61,779 nucleotides of DNA from an uncultured Angelakisella sp. (GTDB taxonomy: Bacteria; Bacillota; Clostridia; Oscillospirales; Ruminococcaceae), in the NCBI GenBank assembly GCA_934524965.1, contig CAKSYU010000008.1, positions 1 to 61,779 on the forward strand, given 5' to 3'. The notes under the pieces are model-generated. The model saw nothing but the letters and a program-made list of their open reading frames with translations. It ran no database searches and was not told the DNA's origin. The position numbers and the translations under genes were made by a program. Positions within the stretch are counted from its first letter, which is position 1; each line of letters starts with the position of its first letter. Positions 44,220-52,636 of the stretch are shown piece by piece.

Positions 44220-45272
44220 CTATCGAACCAGTTTAAGAATATCGCTGAATGTGACAACGGCTATCATACCAAGCAGCAGAATAATACCGATGCGGTGGAT
44301 CCAGCCCTCCACCTTGGGCGAAACAGGGCGGCGGAAGATCATTTCGATCAGGACAAACAAAATGCGTCCGCCATCCAGCGCCGGCAGCGGCAGCAGGTTG
44401 AATACGCCTACATTGATGGTGATATAAGCTACCAGCAGTAGGAAAGTACGCATTCCCTGCGAGGAAGCCTGAGAAATAACGGTGGCTGTCCCTACCGGTC
44501 CGCTGATGGCTTGTAACCCATAGCGTCCCGAAAGGATATCAATAATGGAATACCAGACCTGCTTGACCAATGAAAACGTCCAGTGCCAGGCATAACTCAG
44601 GGTATTGCTGAAGGTGACAGGCTTGCCAAGGAACTTAAAGTCCATGTGCATACCGGTCACCCCCTCGGAGAGTTCCTCGGTTTTGAACGGAACAGTAACT
44701 TCTATGGTTTCACCGTCACGGATCAGCGTAAAATCGATCACGCCGTCCTGATCGCGAAGCATCTGGAAGGTGGCATCGCCGTAAAAACGGGTGTTATAGC
44801 CGTTTACCTTGATGATCTCATCGCCTGCCTGCAAATAGTTTGCGGAAACGGAGTCTTCATCAAATACCGCAACAGTGGTGGTACCGATAAGTCCCGACAT
44901 AGCGGTAACAACGATCAAGATAATAAACCCGAGCACGACATTCATAATGGCACCGGCAACCATAATGATAAAGCGCTGCCACGCCGGCTTTTCATACAGC
45001 GGGTCGCCCTCCGCGGTGGAGGTGATCTCCTCCCGCACCACAGCGCCGCTTCCGGCGTCATCTTCACCCTCCATGGCAACATAACCGCCGATGGGCAGGG
45101 CGCGTATGGAGTATTGTGTGCCGCGCTTGACGGTGCTCCACAGCTTGGGACCCATGCCAAAGGAGAATTCCTCTACCTTAACATGAAAGAGCTTGGCAAA
45201 GAGGAAATGTCCCGCCTCGTGCAGAGTAATGATAACGCCGAATACCAGAACGGTAAGAATAACGGTTTTCAA
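44220..45272 (-). CDS. rseP: Site-2 (RIP) metalloprotease RseP/RasP
   Basis: Intramembrane zinc protease that cuts anti-sigma factors and leftover signal peptides. 350 residues with four membrane segments. The zinc motif is HEAGH at 18-22 in the first helix, the third ligand lies in LLPLPALDGGRILF, and a PDZ domain (AGDEIIKVNGYNTRFYGDATF) sits between. Encoded directly after cdsA with a 15-bp gap; dxr, which usually separates the two, is absent. Confidence 0.96.
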   Translation of the reverse strand: MKTVILTVLVFGVIITLHEAGHFLFAKLFHVKVEEFSFGMGPKLWSTVKRGTQYSIRALPIGGYVAMEGEDDAGSGAVVREEITSTAEGDPLYEKPAWQRFIIMVAGAIMNVVLGFIILIVVTAMSGLIGTTTVAVFDEDSVSANYLQAGDEIIKVNGYNTRFYGDATFQMLRDQDGVIDFTLIRDGETIEVTVPFKTEELSEGVTGMHMDFKFLGKPVTFSNTLSYAWHWTFSLVKQVWYSIIDILSGRYGLQAISGPVGTATVISQASSQGMRTFLLLVAYITINVGVFNLLPLPALDGGRILFVLIEMIFRRPVSPKVEGWIHRIGIILLLGMIAVVTFSDILKLVR

Positions 45273-45287
45273 AGTTGCCCTCCTAAG

Positions 45288-46130
45288 TTAAAAAGCAATG
45301 GGAAGATAGATGGCAATAAAGTAGACCGCAGGCGCAATGAACAGAACACTGTCAAAGCGATCCAGAACACCGCCGTGCCCGGGCATCAAGTTGCCATAAT
45401 CCTTGATGCCGTATGTACGCTTGATGATGGAAAAGGAGAGATCGCCCACCACGCTGAGCAGCGCCAGCAGCGGAGTCATCCAGCAGATACGCCCAAAATG
45501 CAGCGTGAGCGGCGTGGTAAGATAGCCGATGCCCTGCGCCGAAAGCCAATTGATCAGCGCCATGATACCTATATTGCCCAGAATGGCAAAAACCAATCCG
45601 CCCAAAAGTCCCTCTACGGTCTTTTTGGGGCTGATCTCCGGACAGAGCTTATGCTTGCCGAACAGCATACCGGTAAAGTAGCCGCCGATATCGCTCCACC
45701 ACGCGCTGCCCAGCAGGAAAGCAAGGTACAGGATCCCCTGTTCGTTCCCCGAACGATCGCGGAACAGCAAAATAAGCCCGAATACGACCGGCAGACCAAT
45801 GCCCATCAGCAGGGCGTAGGCGCCCTCCCGAATAGTGAATGTCTTGTGGTGTTCCAAGGTATATGCAAATACCAGCACGACCAATACATACAGCGCGGGC
45901 ATGGCATATTCCCTGCCCTGCGGCACCAGCAAAATAAGAACCGCATACAGTACACTGTACAGGGTAACACGCCAGTGCGCTTTGGTAAGACCGGCGGCGT
46001 GGTGTGCTTCATATATTCCTATCACAGCCAGTGCGGTGATAAACAGATTAAAGATGATAGTATCGTAAAACGCGATGGCGACAGCCAGCACTGCCAGCCC
46101 GACCAGCGCGGATATGATGCGTGTTTTCAT
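45288..46130 (-). CDS. cdsA: Phosphatidate cytidylyltransferase
   Basis: Makes CDP-diacylglycerol from phosphatidate and CTP, the branch point of membrane phospholipid synthesis. 280 residues, about seven membrane helices. The family signature is complete near the C-terminus: SIIKRTYGIKDYGNLMPGHG then GVLDRFDS. Starts inside the uppS stop (ATGA overlap). Confidence 0.96.
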   Translation of the reverse strand: MKTRIISALVGLAVLAVAIAFYDTIIFNLFITALAVIGIYEAHHAAGLTKAHWRVTLYSVLYAVLILLVPQGREYAMPALYVLVVLVFAYTLEHHKTFTIREGAYALLMGIGLPVVFGLILLFRDRSGNEQGILYLAFLLGSAWWSDIGGYFTGMLFGKHKLCPEISPKKTVEGLLGGLVFAILGNIGIMALINWLSAQGIGYLTTPLTLHFGRICWMTPLLALLSVVGDLSFSIIKRTYGIKDYGNLMPGHGGVLDRFDSVLFIAPAVYFIAIYLPIAF

Positions 46131-46870
46131 TTAATTCCTCCAAAGCGGCGGTCACGTCCGACATATTCCCACAGCGCTTCATTCAAGTGCTGCGGGGTGA
46201 AGTCCGGCCATAGCACATCCATAAAGACAAATTCGGAATAAGCGCTCTGCCACAGCATAAAGTTGGAAAGGCGCTCTTCCCCGCTGGGTCGAATGATAAG
46301 ATCGGGATCGGGCTGACCGGCAGTATAAAGAGCGCCTGCCAGATCCTCTACCGTAAGCTGAGACGGTTCCAGCTCGCCAGCCGCACTGCGTTGCGCCAGC
46401 AGACGGGCAGCGTGCAGCAGTTCTTCCCTGCCGCCGTAATTGACTGCTAAATTGACCGTCAGTGCCGTAAAGTGTTCACTTGCCTTTTCTGCCTTATCAA
46501 TGGCAACCCGCAGACTTTCACTCAGGCGGCTGCGATCACCGATGATCCGCAGCCGGATCTCCTCCTTGATGTACTTTTCGCTGTCGTCAAGGTATCGTTG
46601 GAGCATCTGCATAATAACTGCGACCTCATGTGCCGGACGCTTCCAGTTTTCCGTGGAAAAGGCGTAGACAGTGAGGTAGCGGACGCCGATCTTTTTGCAG
46701 TAGCGGGCAATATCCATAAAAACCTCGCTGCCGCGGCGATGACCGTATTCCCGCGCCAAACCGCGTGCCTTTGCCCAGCGCCCGTTTCCGTCCATAATGA
46801 TGCCGATATGCTGCGGGAGATACTCCGCGGGGGGCGGCGCAGCGGCTCTATCCTTTGGCACTGTCTGCAT
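46127..46870 (-). CDS. uppS: Undecaprenyl diphosphate synthase (cis-prenyltransferase)
   Basis: Builds the C55 carrier lipid for cell-wall synthesis from farnesyl and isopentenyl diphosphates. 247 residues from MQTVPKD, chosen because AAGGAG lies nine bases upstream. Motifs: HIGIIMDGNGRWAKARGLAREYGHRRGS (catalytic Asp), YLTVYAFSTENWKRP, NLAVNYGGREELLHA, DLIIRPSGEERLSNFMLWQSAYSEF and W-P-DF. Receives isoprenoid units from the pathway of ispG in the same run. Confidence 0.97.
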   Translation of the reverse strand: MQTVPKDRAAAPPPAEYLPQHIGIIMDGNGRWAKARGLAREYGHRRGSEVFMDIARYCKKIGVRYLTVYAFSTENWKRPAHEVAVIMQMLQRYLDDSEKYIKEEIRLRIIGDRSRLSESLRVAIDKAEKASEHFTALTVNLAVNYGGREELLHAARLLAQRSAAGELEPSQLTVEDLAGALYTAGQPDPDLIIRPSGEERLSNFMLWQSAYSEFVFMDVLWPDFTPQHLNEALWEYVGRDRRFGGIK

Positions 46871-46899
46871 GGCGTTTTCTCCTTGTTCCATAATTCAAA

Positions 46900-46937
46900 A
46901 TCAGCCCCACCAACCGAGTTCGACCGGTGAGGCTGAT
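46900..46937 (-). terminator. Hairpin between frr and uppS
   Basis: Stem ATCAGCCCCACC / GGTGAGGCTGAT with one mismatch and a 14-nt loop, followed on the minus strand by TTTTG. It may attenuate transcription from pyrH-frr into uppS. Confidence 0.65.
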
Positions 46938-46961
46938 GTGACTTTTACGGTATAATGCCGA

Positions 46962-47516
46962 TTAAACGGACATGATCTCTTTTTCTTTTTCCGCAGCGAT
47001 CTTGTCAATTTCCGCAATAAACTTGTCTGTCATCTTCTGACATTCGTTTTCAAGATTCTTCAGATCGTCCTCGGTGATCTCGCTCGATTTCTTCATGGCT
47101 TTCAGCTTTTCATTGGCGTCGCGGCGAATAGAACGGATAGCGACCTTGGATTCCTCTCCCATCTTTGCAATGCTCTTCGCGAGATCCTTTCTGCGCTCCT
47201 CTGTAAGAGGGGGGAACAGAAGGCGAAGAACGGTGCCGTCATTATTGGGGTTGATGCCGATATCGGAAGCCTGAATGGCTTTCTCGATGGACTTGAGAGT
47301 GGACTTATCGTAGGGCTGAATGACCAGCGTGCGCGCTTCAGAAACGGAGACAGCAGCAAGCTGATTGACACGGGTGGGAACACCGTAATAGTCTACCTCC
47401 AGCTTATCCAGCACAGCGGGGTTGGCACGACCGGCACGGATCGCGGCAAGCTCTTCGCGCAGGACGGAAACGGTCTTGGTCATTTTCTCTTCATGCAGTT
47501 TCAGTTCGGGGTTCAT
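46962..47516 (-). CDS. frr: Ribosome recycling factor
   Basis: Splits post-termination ribosomes together with EF-G. 184 residues, the usual length. Family stretches are LREELAAIRAGRANPAVLDKL, VDYYGVPTRVNQLAAVSVSEARTLVIQPYDKS, GINPNNDGTVLRLLFPPLTEERRKDLAK and the C-terminal long helix. GGAGG lies within the pyrH stop region, four bases separate the two genes. Confidence 0.98.
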   Translation of the reverse strand: MNPELKLHEEKMTKTVSVLREELAAIRAGRANPAVLDKLEVDYYGVPTRVNQLAAVSVSEARTLVIQPYDKSTLKSIEKAIQASDIGINPNNDGTVLRLLFPPLTEERRKDLAKSIAKMGEESKVAIRSIRRDANEKLKAMKKSSEITEDDLKNLENECQKMTDKFIAEIDKIAAEKEKEIMSV

Positions 47517-47520
47517 TATT

Positions 47521-48252
47521 TTATGCCTCCTTCACAATTGTTCCAATATCGTAGCCGCACAGCGCGCGGCAAATGTTCTCGGGGTCGGAAAGATCGAATA
47601 CTACGATCGGGATCTTGCTTTCGCGGCAGAGGGACGCCGCGGTCATATCCATGACATTGAGGTTCTGTGCCAGCACCTGCGAAAAGCTGACGGTGCTGTA
47701 ACGCTTGGCATCAGGGAATATCTTAGGGTCCTTATCGTAAACACCGTCAACCATCGTCGCTTTCAGGATCGCGTCGGCATCGATCTCCGCCGCACGCAGC
47801 GCCGCAGCGGTATCAGTGGAGAAGAACGGATTGCCAGTGCCGCACCCGAAGATCACAACACGGTCTTTTTCCATGTGCCGTACGGCACGGTTGCGGATAT
47901 ACGGTTCTGCAAACTGTTCCATGGTGATGGCGGTCTGTACGCGAACCGGCACATCAAGCGATTCCAGCGCATCAGCCAGCGCCAAAGCGTTGATGACGGT
48001 AGCAAGCATTCCCATGTGGTCGGCACGGGTGCGGTCCATTTTACCGCTGGTGCGCCCCCGCCAAAAGTTCCCGCCGCCGACTACCACGCCCATCTGGACG
48101 CCCAGCGTCTGCACCGCGGTCTTGATGTTTTTGCAGATCTCCAGCACAACATCATAATCAATGCCGTTTCCCTGCTTGCCAGCGAGTGCTTCCCCGCTCA
48201 GCTTCAGAATAACTCTTTTATAGCGTAACTCCAACGGACTGTAACGACCCAA
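47521..48252 (-). CDS. pyrH: Uridylate kinase
   Basis: Phosphorylates UMP to UDP; bacterial amino-acid-kinase fold, 243 residues. Motifs: [69 protein letters not shown] and [12 protein letters not shown]. Start is TTG after GGAGGGGG. It is first in the run pyrH-frr-uppS-cdsA-rseP-ispG-polC; rpsB and tsf, which often precede it, are not here. Confidence 0.97.
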   Translation of the reverse strand: MGRYSPLELRYKRVILKLSGEALAGKQGNGIDYDVVLEICKNIKTAVQTLGVQMGVVVGGGNFWRGRTSGKMDRTRADHMGMLATVINALALADALESLDVPVRVQTAITMEQFAEPYIRNRAVRHMEKDRVVIFGCGTGNPFFSTDTAAALRAAEIDADAILKATMVDGVYDKDPKIFPDAKRYSTVSFSQVLAQNLNVMDMTAASLCRESKIPIVVFDLSDPENICRALCGYDIGTIVKEA

Positions 48253-48292
48253 TCTGTATTCCCCCTCCGGTTATTTGAGCAGCTTCCTAATT

Positions 48293-48321
48293 ATTATACA
48301 TGAACACGGCAAATCAGTAAA
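48293..48321 (-). promoter_or_regulatory. pyrH promoter
   Basis: Minus-strand -35 TTTACT (48316-48321), 17-nt spacer, perfect -10 TATAAT (48293-48298). Confidence 0.6.
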
Positions 48322-48350
48322 GAGAAAACAGCAGATAAATCTTGAATAAT

Positions 48351-49445
48351 TTATGAAAGCAGCCCTGTAGCGCCGCCGCGGTCCCGCAGCAGAGGGATCA
48401 TTCCATCGGTGCATTCCACGGTGCCATCGGCAAAGATCCACATGGCTTCCCAGCCCATTTGCTCCGCCATCGCACGGGAGCGTTCATACGGTAGAGTATA
48501 AAGGGTGGTGGAAGCCAGGTCGGCAATGCCGCTATCCGGCGTAATGACCGTGACCCCACGGTAATAATCGGCAGGCATCAGGGTATCGGGATCAATGATA
48601 TGATGAACACGCTGTTCTCCCACCATGTAGTAGCGCTGGTAATCGCCGCTGGTGACAACGCAGGTATTGCTGACATATGCCACATCTACTGAACTGCCAC
48701 CGCCCAGTTCTTCCGCTGTAAAGGGATCCTGTATCCCGATCCCCCAGCCGGAGCGTACTCCATCAAGAGGCGGATCTCCCGCGACCACATTGCCGCCGGC
48801 GCTGACAATGAAGGAGGTAAAACCGGAATCATAGGCTTCCTGACAGGCAAGCTGTGCCGCATAGCCCTTTGCCACTGCGCCGACATCCAGGCTCATACCC
48901 TCTCGTGCTAGATAAACGGTGCCCGCTTCCCTATCCACAATAATATCGGACATATTGCAAAGTGGGAGCTTTTCCTGCATCTTATTCATTTCCGGCAGTC
49001 TGGCATCGGTCGAGTCGGCAGAGTAGCGTTCCATATATTTGTGCCACACCGAAAGTACCGGACCCAGTGCGATATTCACCTTACCCTCTGTTCTCTCATA
49101 CCATTCCTGACAGAATTCGATCAAATCAAGAATTTCCTCTCGCACGGGGACCGGCTGGATACCGGCGTTATCATTGATGGTCTTGATATTGTTTTCACCG
49201 GAGTATTCGTAGTAAATATCGTAGAGACGGCTCAGCTCCTCCATGCGGGATTTGATCTGTCCTGCATAGCGGGTGAATTCCTCCTCACTTTCGCTGTATC
49301 CGATGATCTGTACGATGGTATCAAAGGTACCATAAAACTGCGCGGAATACTTGGTATAGCCGGTTTGCGGCGTTTTGACATTGTTATCACCGCAGCCGGT
49401 CAATAGCAGCAGCATAGCTGCGATAAACGAGAATACTTTTTTCAT
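48351..49445 (-). CDS. apbE: FAD:protein FMN transferase, lipoprotein ApbE
   Basis: Attaches FMN from FAD to a Thr or Ser of target proteins outside the cell membrane. 364 residues beginning with a lipoprotein signal (FSFIAAMLLLLTGC, lipid Cys at 18). ApbE motifs: YGTFDTIVQIIG, SRMEELSRLYDIY, GKVNIALGPVLSVWHKY, MSLDVGAVAKGYAAQLA, FIVSAGGNVVAGD and HHIIDPDTLMPADYYRGVTVI with the Mg-binding Asp near TPDSGIADLASTTLYTL. Divergent from a lipoprotein gene whose repeats carry a flavinylation-like motif; these are its likely targets. Confidence 0.95.
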   Translation of the reverse strand: MKKVFSFIAAMLLLLTGCGDNNVKTPQTGYTKYSAQFYGTFDTIVQIIGYSESEEEFTRYAGQIKSRMEELSRLYDIYYEYSGENNIKTINDNAGIQPVPVREEILDLIEFCQEWYERTEGKVNIALGPVLSVWHKYMERYSADSTDARLPEMNKMQEKLPLCNMSDIIVDREAGTVYLAREGMSLDVGAVAKGYAAQLACQEAYDSGFTSFIVSAGGNVVAGDPPLDGVRSGWGIGIQDPFTAEELGGGSSVDVAYVSNTCVVTSGDYQRYYMVGEQRVHHIIDPDTLMPADYYRGVTVITPDSGIADLASTTLYTLPYERSRAMAEQMGWEAMWIFADGTVECTDGMIPLLRDRGGATGLLS

Positions 49446-49480
49446 TCTATATTTTTTCTCCGTTTTATGTTTTCTGGTTT

Positions 49481-49509
49481 ATTGTACTATAATCTAACTG
49501 CAAAAACAA
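49481..49509 (-). promoter_or_regulatory. apbE promoter
   Basis: Minus-strand -35 TTGTTT (49504-49509), 17-nt spacer, -10 TACAAT (49481-49486). Confidence 0.55.
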
Positions 49510-49623
49510 TCGCTGTATTTCTTTGAAATACACATACCATAAAAAATGTGCCGTGACAATTAACAGATATACCGAATATCGAAATGCAATTTACAGCATA
49601 TCAACAAAATATTTGCACGCATC

Positions 49624-49652
49624 TTGCGAATTTCCGTACAAAATAGTATGAT
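49624..49652 (+). promoter_or_regulatory. Promoter of the two-domain lipoprotein gene
   Basis: -35 TTGCGA (49624-49629), 17-nt spacer, -10 TATGAT (49647-49652). Divergent from the apbE promoter in a 267-bp gap. Confidence 0.6.
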
Positions 49653-49712
49653 AAGCAAGTATCGGTCAAAAAAACACAAACGATACATAACTTCCAAGGA
49701 GGAAAAGAAGAA

Positions 49713-50765
49713 ATGAAAAAAGTAATTGCAATTCTGCTGGCTGCAATGATGGCGCTTGCCATGGTAGCCTGCGGCAATGATCCCGCTCCTACCCCTACCC
49801 CTGATCCCGAGCCCACCACCGGTACCTACAAGACCGGTCTCGGTATCGTCGTTTCCCTCAAGGACGCTACCATTGAGGAAGACGAAGCCGGTGAGCCCCA
49901 GGCAGATGTAACCGTTTGCGAGGCTACCTTTGATCGGGACGGCAAAATTGTTGCGGTTTCCTTTGATGTCGCTCAGTGCAAGTCCCAGTTCAATGCGGAC
50001 GGCACCGTTGCTTACAAGGAGATCCTGACCAAGCGTGAGCTGGGCGATGACTACAACATGGTCAAGTATTCCAACCCCACCGCCGTTGGTGAGTGGTATG
50101 AGCAGGCTGCCGCGCTGGAAGCCTATTGCATTGGCAAGACCGCTGCTGAAGTTGCCGGTATGCCTCTGGGTGAGAACGCTCACGGCTACACCGACGCTCC
50201 CGCCGTTGAGGAGCTGAAGAGCACCTGCACCATCTCTGTCACCGCTTTCCTGAACGCTCTTACCAAGGCTTACGATAACGCCAAGGACGAGAACACCACC
50301 TATGCCAAGGCTGGTTTGGGCATTGTCGTTTCCTTCTCCGGCAACGATGCTGAAGACGAAACACTTGCTAAAACTCAGGCTGATGTAACCGCTGCCGCTA
50401 TCGCTCTGGACGCTGAGGGCAAGATCGTTGCCATTTCTCTGGATGTTGTTCAGTGTGCTGCCTCTGCCGAAGATGGCGAAGTCACCTTCTCCGCTACCTC
50501 CAATGTGACCAAGCGCGAGCGCGGCGCTGACTATGGCATGAAGGCTGTTATGGCTAACGCCGTTGGCGAGTGGTACGAGCAGGCTGCTGCTTTTGAGGCT
50601 TACTGCATCGGCAAGACCCCCGCTGAGGTTGCCGGCATGGAGCTGGGCGCCAACGCTGTCGGCCACACCGATACCCCCGCCGCCGAGGATCTGAAGACCT
50701 CCTGCACCATCTCCGTGACCGCTTTCCTGAACGCGATCACCAAGGCTGCTGAGTTTGCCAAATAA
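49713..50765 (+). CDS. Lipoprotein with two tandem FMN-binding-like domains
   Basis: A 350-residue surface lipoprotein: signal AILLAAMMALAMVAC, then a Pro/Thr-rich linker (PAPTPTPDPEPTTG) and two copies of one 150-residue domain. Both copies share GLGIVVS, a segment like DGKIVAVSFDVAQC, TKRELGDDYNM (TKRERGADYGM), GEWYEQAAALEAYCIGKTAA and a C-terminal [DE]-L-K-[ST]-[ST]-C-T-I-S-V-T-A-F-L-N-A. That end lines up with the FMN-attachment motif DxxSGAT plus following helix of FMN-bind domains. I do not recognise the family by name. Beside a secreted ApbE, covalent FMN on the motif Thr is a reasonable inference. AAGGAGG precedes the ATG. Confidence 0.72.
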   Translation: MKKVIAILLAAMMALAMVACGNDPAPTPTPDPEPTTGTYKTGLGIVVSLKDATIEEDEAGEPQADVTVCEATFDRDGKIVAVSFDVAQCKSQFNADGTVAYKEILTKRELGDDYNMVKYSNPTAVGEWYEQAAALEAYCIGKTAAEVAGMPLGENAHGYTDAPAVEELKSTCTISVTAFLNALTKAYDNAKDENTTYAKAGLGIVVSFSGNDAEDETLAKTQADVTAAAIALDAEGKIVAISLDVVQCAASAEDGEVTFSATSNVTKRERGADYGMKAVMANAVGEWYEQAAAFEAYCIGKTPAEVAGMELGANAVGHTDTPAAEDLKTSCTISVTAFLNAITKAAEFAK

Positions 50766-50783
50766 TCTAAGCTGAATAAAATG

Positions 50784-50813
50784 GAGCGTCGACATTTCGG
50801 CGCTCTGTTTTTT
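50784..50813 (+). terminator. Terminator after the two-domain lipoprotein
   Basis: Stem GAGCGTCG / CGGCGCTC (one G-U) with a 6-nt loop, then seven or more T. Confidence 0.8.
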
Positions 50814-50873
50814 TGTGTTCTGTGATATGCCGTGTCATGTTTTCTCTTTTTTGGTGCATAATACAGTTGGCTT

Positions 50874-51148
50874 ACCTTCGCTTGACAAGAGCACATACGG
50901 TTTTTGCGGGCAGAAATGCTGCCCGACATTGTGCGTCGCGTTGACAGGCGCCAGCCTGCCTTCCGCTTCGCGTTTCCTCGAACGGCATTTCTCCCGCGCA
51001 AAAACTCCGCAGGACTTTTCGACGAGCGAAAATCAGATGATGACAAGGAAGAGAACCACAGGAATACTTGCGTATTTCAAGGTTCGATGACGCTGTCAGC
51101 GCTGATTTACACCATCGAAAAGCGTGTGCGTCCTTGTCAAGCGAAGGT
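50874..51148. repeat. 275-bp hairpin-rich element with 16-bp inverted ends
   Basis: Perfect terminal inverted repeats ACCTTCGCTTGACAAG (50874-50889) and CTTGTCAAGCGAAGGT (51133-51148). Inside are further hairpins: CGGGCAG-AAATG-CTGCCCG, TTTTCG-ACGAG-CGAAAA and TTCGATG...CATCGAA. No gene with a ribosome site is present. It fits a miniature inverted-repeat transposable element or a structured RNA; other copies cannot be checked in this window. Confidence 0.55.
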
Positions 51149-51180
51149 TACAAAGCTAAAAAAGAAAAATGGAGGAAAAC

Positions 51181-51813
51181 ATGATGAAACGGTTTTTAGC
51201 AATTCTACTTTGTCTCGTAATGGTCTGCGCACTGGTCGCCTGCAACAACGGCACCCCGAATAACGGCAATAACTCCAATGGCGGCAACGGTACAAATGAC
51301 AACAATAACAGTAACGGTACCAACAACGGCGGCACGACCGGTATGAATGGTACAGCGTATCGCATGGGACTGGGCTTGACGGTGGATTCCACCGTCAGTC
51401 CGGCAGAGGACGATGACGATGGGCGCGCGGAAGCCGCTGTAACCACCTGTGCCCTGCTGCTGGATCAGGAAGGAAAGATCATTTCGGTTACATTTGACTG
51501 CGTGGAGGCTGCCGCCAGTTACAATACCAGCGGCGATGTATCCTGGTCTGATAATTACAAAAGCAAAAAGGAACTAGGCAATGATTATGGCATGAAGGAG
51601 TATTCCTCCATCGGCAAGGAGTGGTTCGAACAGGTAAATGCGCTGGAAAACTATTGCGCCGGTAAAACAGTAAGCGATGTCGCCTCCATGCAGATGAAGG
51701 AAGAGGACGGCAAAGAGGGCGTTCCTGCCGCGGCAGAGCTAACCTCCTCCTGCACTATATCCTGTGACCAATTCATAGAGGCATTGAAAAAGGCGGAAAT
51801 GAATGTAAAGTAA
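51181..51813 (+). CDS. Lipoprotein with one FMN-binding-like domain
   Basis: A 210-residue paralogue of the gene at 49713. Signal FLAILLCLVMVCALVAC with lipid Cys, an Asn/Gly-rich linker (residues 22-55), and one copy of the domain: MGLGLTVDSTV, QEGKIISVTFDCVEA, KSKKELGNDYGM, KEWFEQVNALENYCAGKT and ELTSSCTISCDQFIEALKKA. The Cys-Thr-Ile-Ser motif is conserved. Start at the first ATG of ATGATG after GGAGG. Lies downstream of the hairpin element; probably also an ApbE target by inference. Confidence 0.7.
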   Translation: MMKRFLAILLCLVMVCALVACNNGTPNNGNNSNGGNGTNDNNNSNGTNNGGTTGMNGTAYRMGLGLTVDSTVSPAEDDDDGRAEAAVTTCALLLDQEGKIISVTFDCVEAAASYNTSGDVSWSDNYKSKKELGNDYGMKEYSSIGKEWFEQVNALENYCAGKTVSDVASMQMKEEDGKEGVPAAAELTSSCTISCDQFIEALKKAEMNVK

Positions 51814-51824
51814 ATATGCTTCGC

Positions 51825-51855
51825 AAAGCCATCGTCCAATATGATGGCTTTTTCT
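51825..51855 (+). terminator. Terminator after the one-domain lipoprotein
   Basis: Perfect 9-bp stem AAAGCCATC / GATGGCTTT with a 9-nt loop and a T run. Confidence 0.82.
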
Positions 51856-51879
51856 ATCGTTTCTTAGAGATAACGCGCA

Positions 51880-51908
51880 TTGACAGGATATCCGCTTTGG
51901 GTTATGAT
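51880..51908 (+). promoter_or_regulatory. Promoter of the cytidylate-kinase-like gene
   Basis: Perfect -35 TTGACA (51880-51885), 17-nt spacer, -10 TATGAT (51903-51908). Confidence 0.75.
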
Positions 51909-51950
51909 GGAAACAAGGCGGGACAGCACCGCAGACCAAGGAGGGACATT

Positions 51951-52553
51951 ATGAATAGGATCATTACAGTCGGTCGTGAATTCGGCAGCGGCGGTCGTGA
52001 GATCGGGCGCAAAATTGCAGAGGAGCTTGGGATCGCCTACTACGATCACGAGATCGTAACGGAGCTGATCCGCCGCACAAATCTTGCGGAGGAATATATC
52101 CGCAGCATCGAGGAGAAAAACCCTGTGCCCGTTTTTGCCGTCACCACAGGGCGTACTTTTCTTTCTGTCAGCAATCCGCTGGCTGATCAGCAGGTCTCCA
52201 TCTTTTCGGAGGAAGGACGCATCATTCAGGAGATGGCGGAAAAGTCCGACTGTGTGATCGTTGGTCGCCGCGCCGATTATATCCTGCGGGATAAAAACCC
52301 GCTGCGGCTGTTTATCTACGCTGATATGGACTTTAAGATGCAGCGCTGCCGCGAGCGGGAGAATTATGATGAAAAGATCACTGATAAAGCACTGCGGCAG
52401 AAGATCCAGAATGTAGACAAGGGGCGCGCTAAATACTATGAGTTCATGACGGGACAAAAATGGGGCGACAAGGCAAATTATGATATCTGCCTCAATACTT
52501 CCGCACTGGGCATCGAAAAGGCTGTACAGAGCATTTTAGCGCTGCTGGGATAA
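51951..52553 (+). CDS. Cytidylate kinase-like family protein
   Basis: A 200-residue P-loop protein of the cytidylate kinase-like (CMK2) family common in Clostridia. The nucleotide loop is ITVGREFGSGGREIGRKIAEELG, followed by YYDHEIVTELIRR and VIVGRRADYILRD; a lid-like RCRERENYDEK region is present. It differs from Cmk proper, and its substrate is not established. The start at MNRIITVG has AAGGAGG seven bases upstream; a longer frame upstream contains the promoter and is not used. Confidence 0.88.
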   Translation: MNRIITVGREFGSGGREIGRKIAEELGIAYYDHEIVTELIRRTNLAEEYIRSIEEKNPVPVFAVTTGRTFLSVSNPLADQQVSIFSEEGRIIQEMAEKSDCVIVGRRADYILRDKNPLRLFIYADMDFKMQRCRERENYDEKITDKALRQKIQNVDKGRAKYYEFMTGQKWGDKANYDICLNTSALGIEKAVQSILALLG

Positions 52554-52586
52554 GAAAGAGACCATTCCCCTGTTTCCATTCATTAT

Positions 52587-52634
52587 ACAATATGAAAAAG
52601 CAGGCTCCCAAAAGAGCCTGCTTTTTCATATTGT
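52587..52634. terminator. Strong bidirectional terminator
   Basis: A perfect 21-bp stem (arms begin ACAATATGAAAAAGC and end GCTTTTTCATATTGT) with loop CCAAAA. It serves both the kinase-like gene and the convergent opp operon. Confidence 0.9.
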
Positions 52635-52636
52635 CT

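Noticed and set aside
50815..51090. Small ORF inside the 275-bp element
   Set aside because: No ribosome site, and its frame simply crosses the internal hairpins; the inverted repeats explain the region better.
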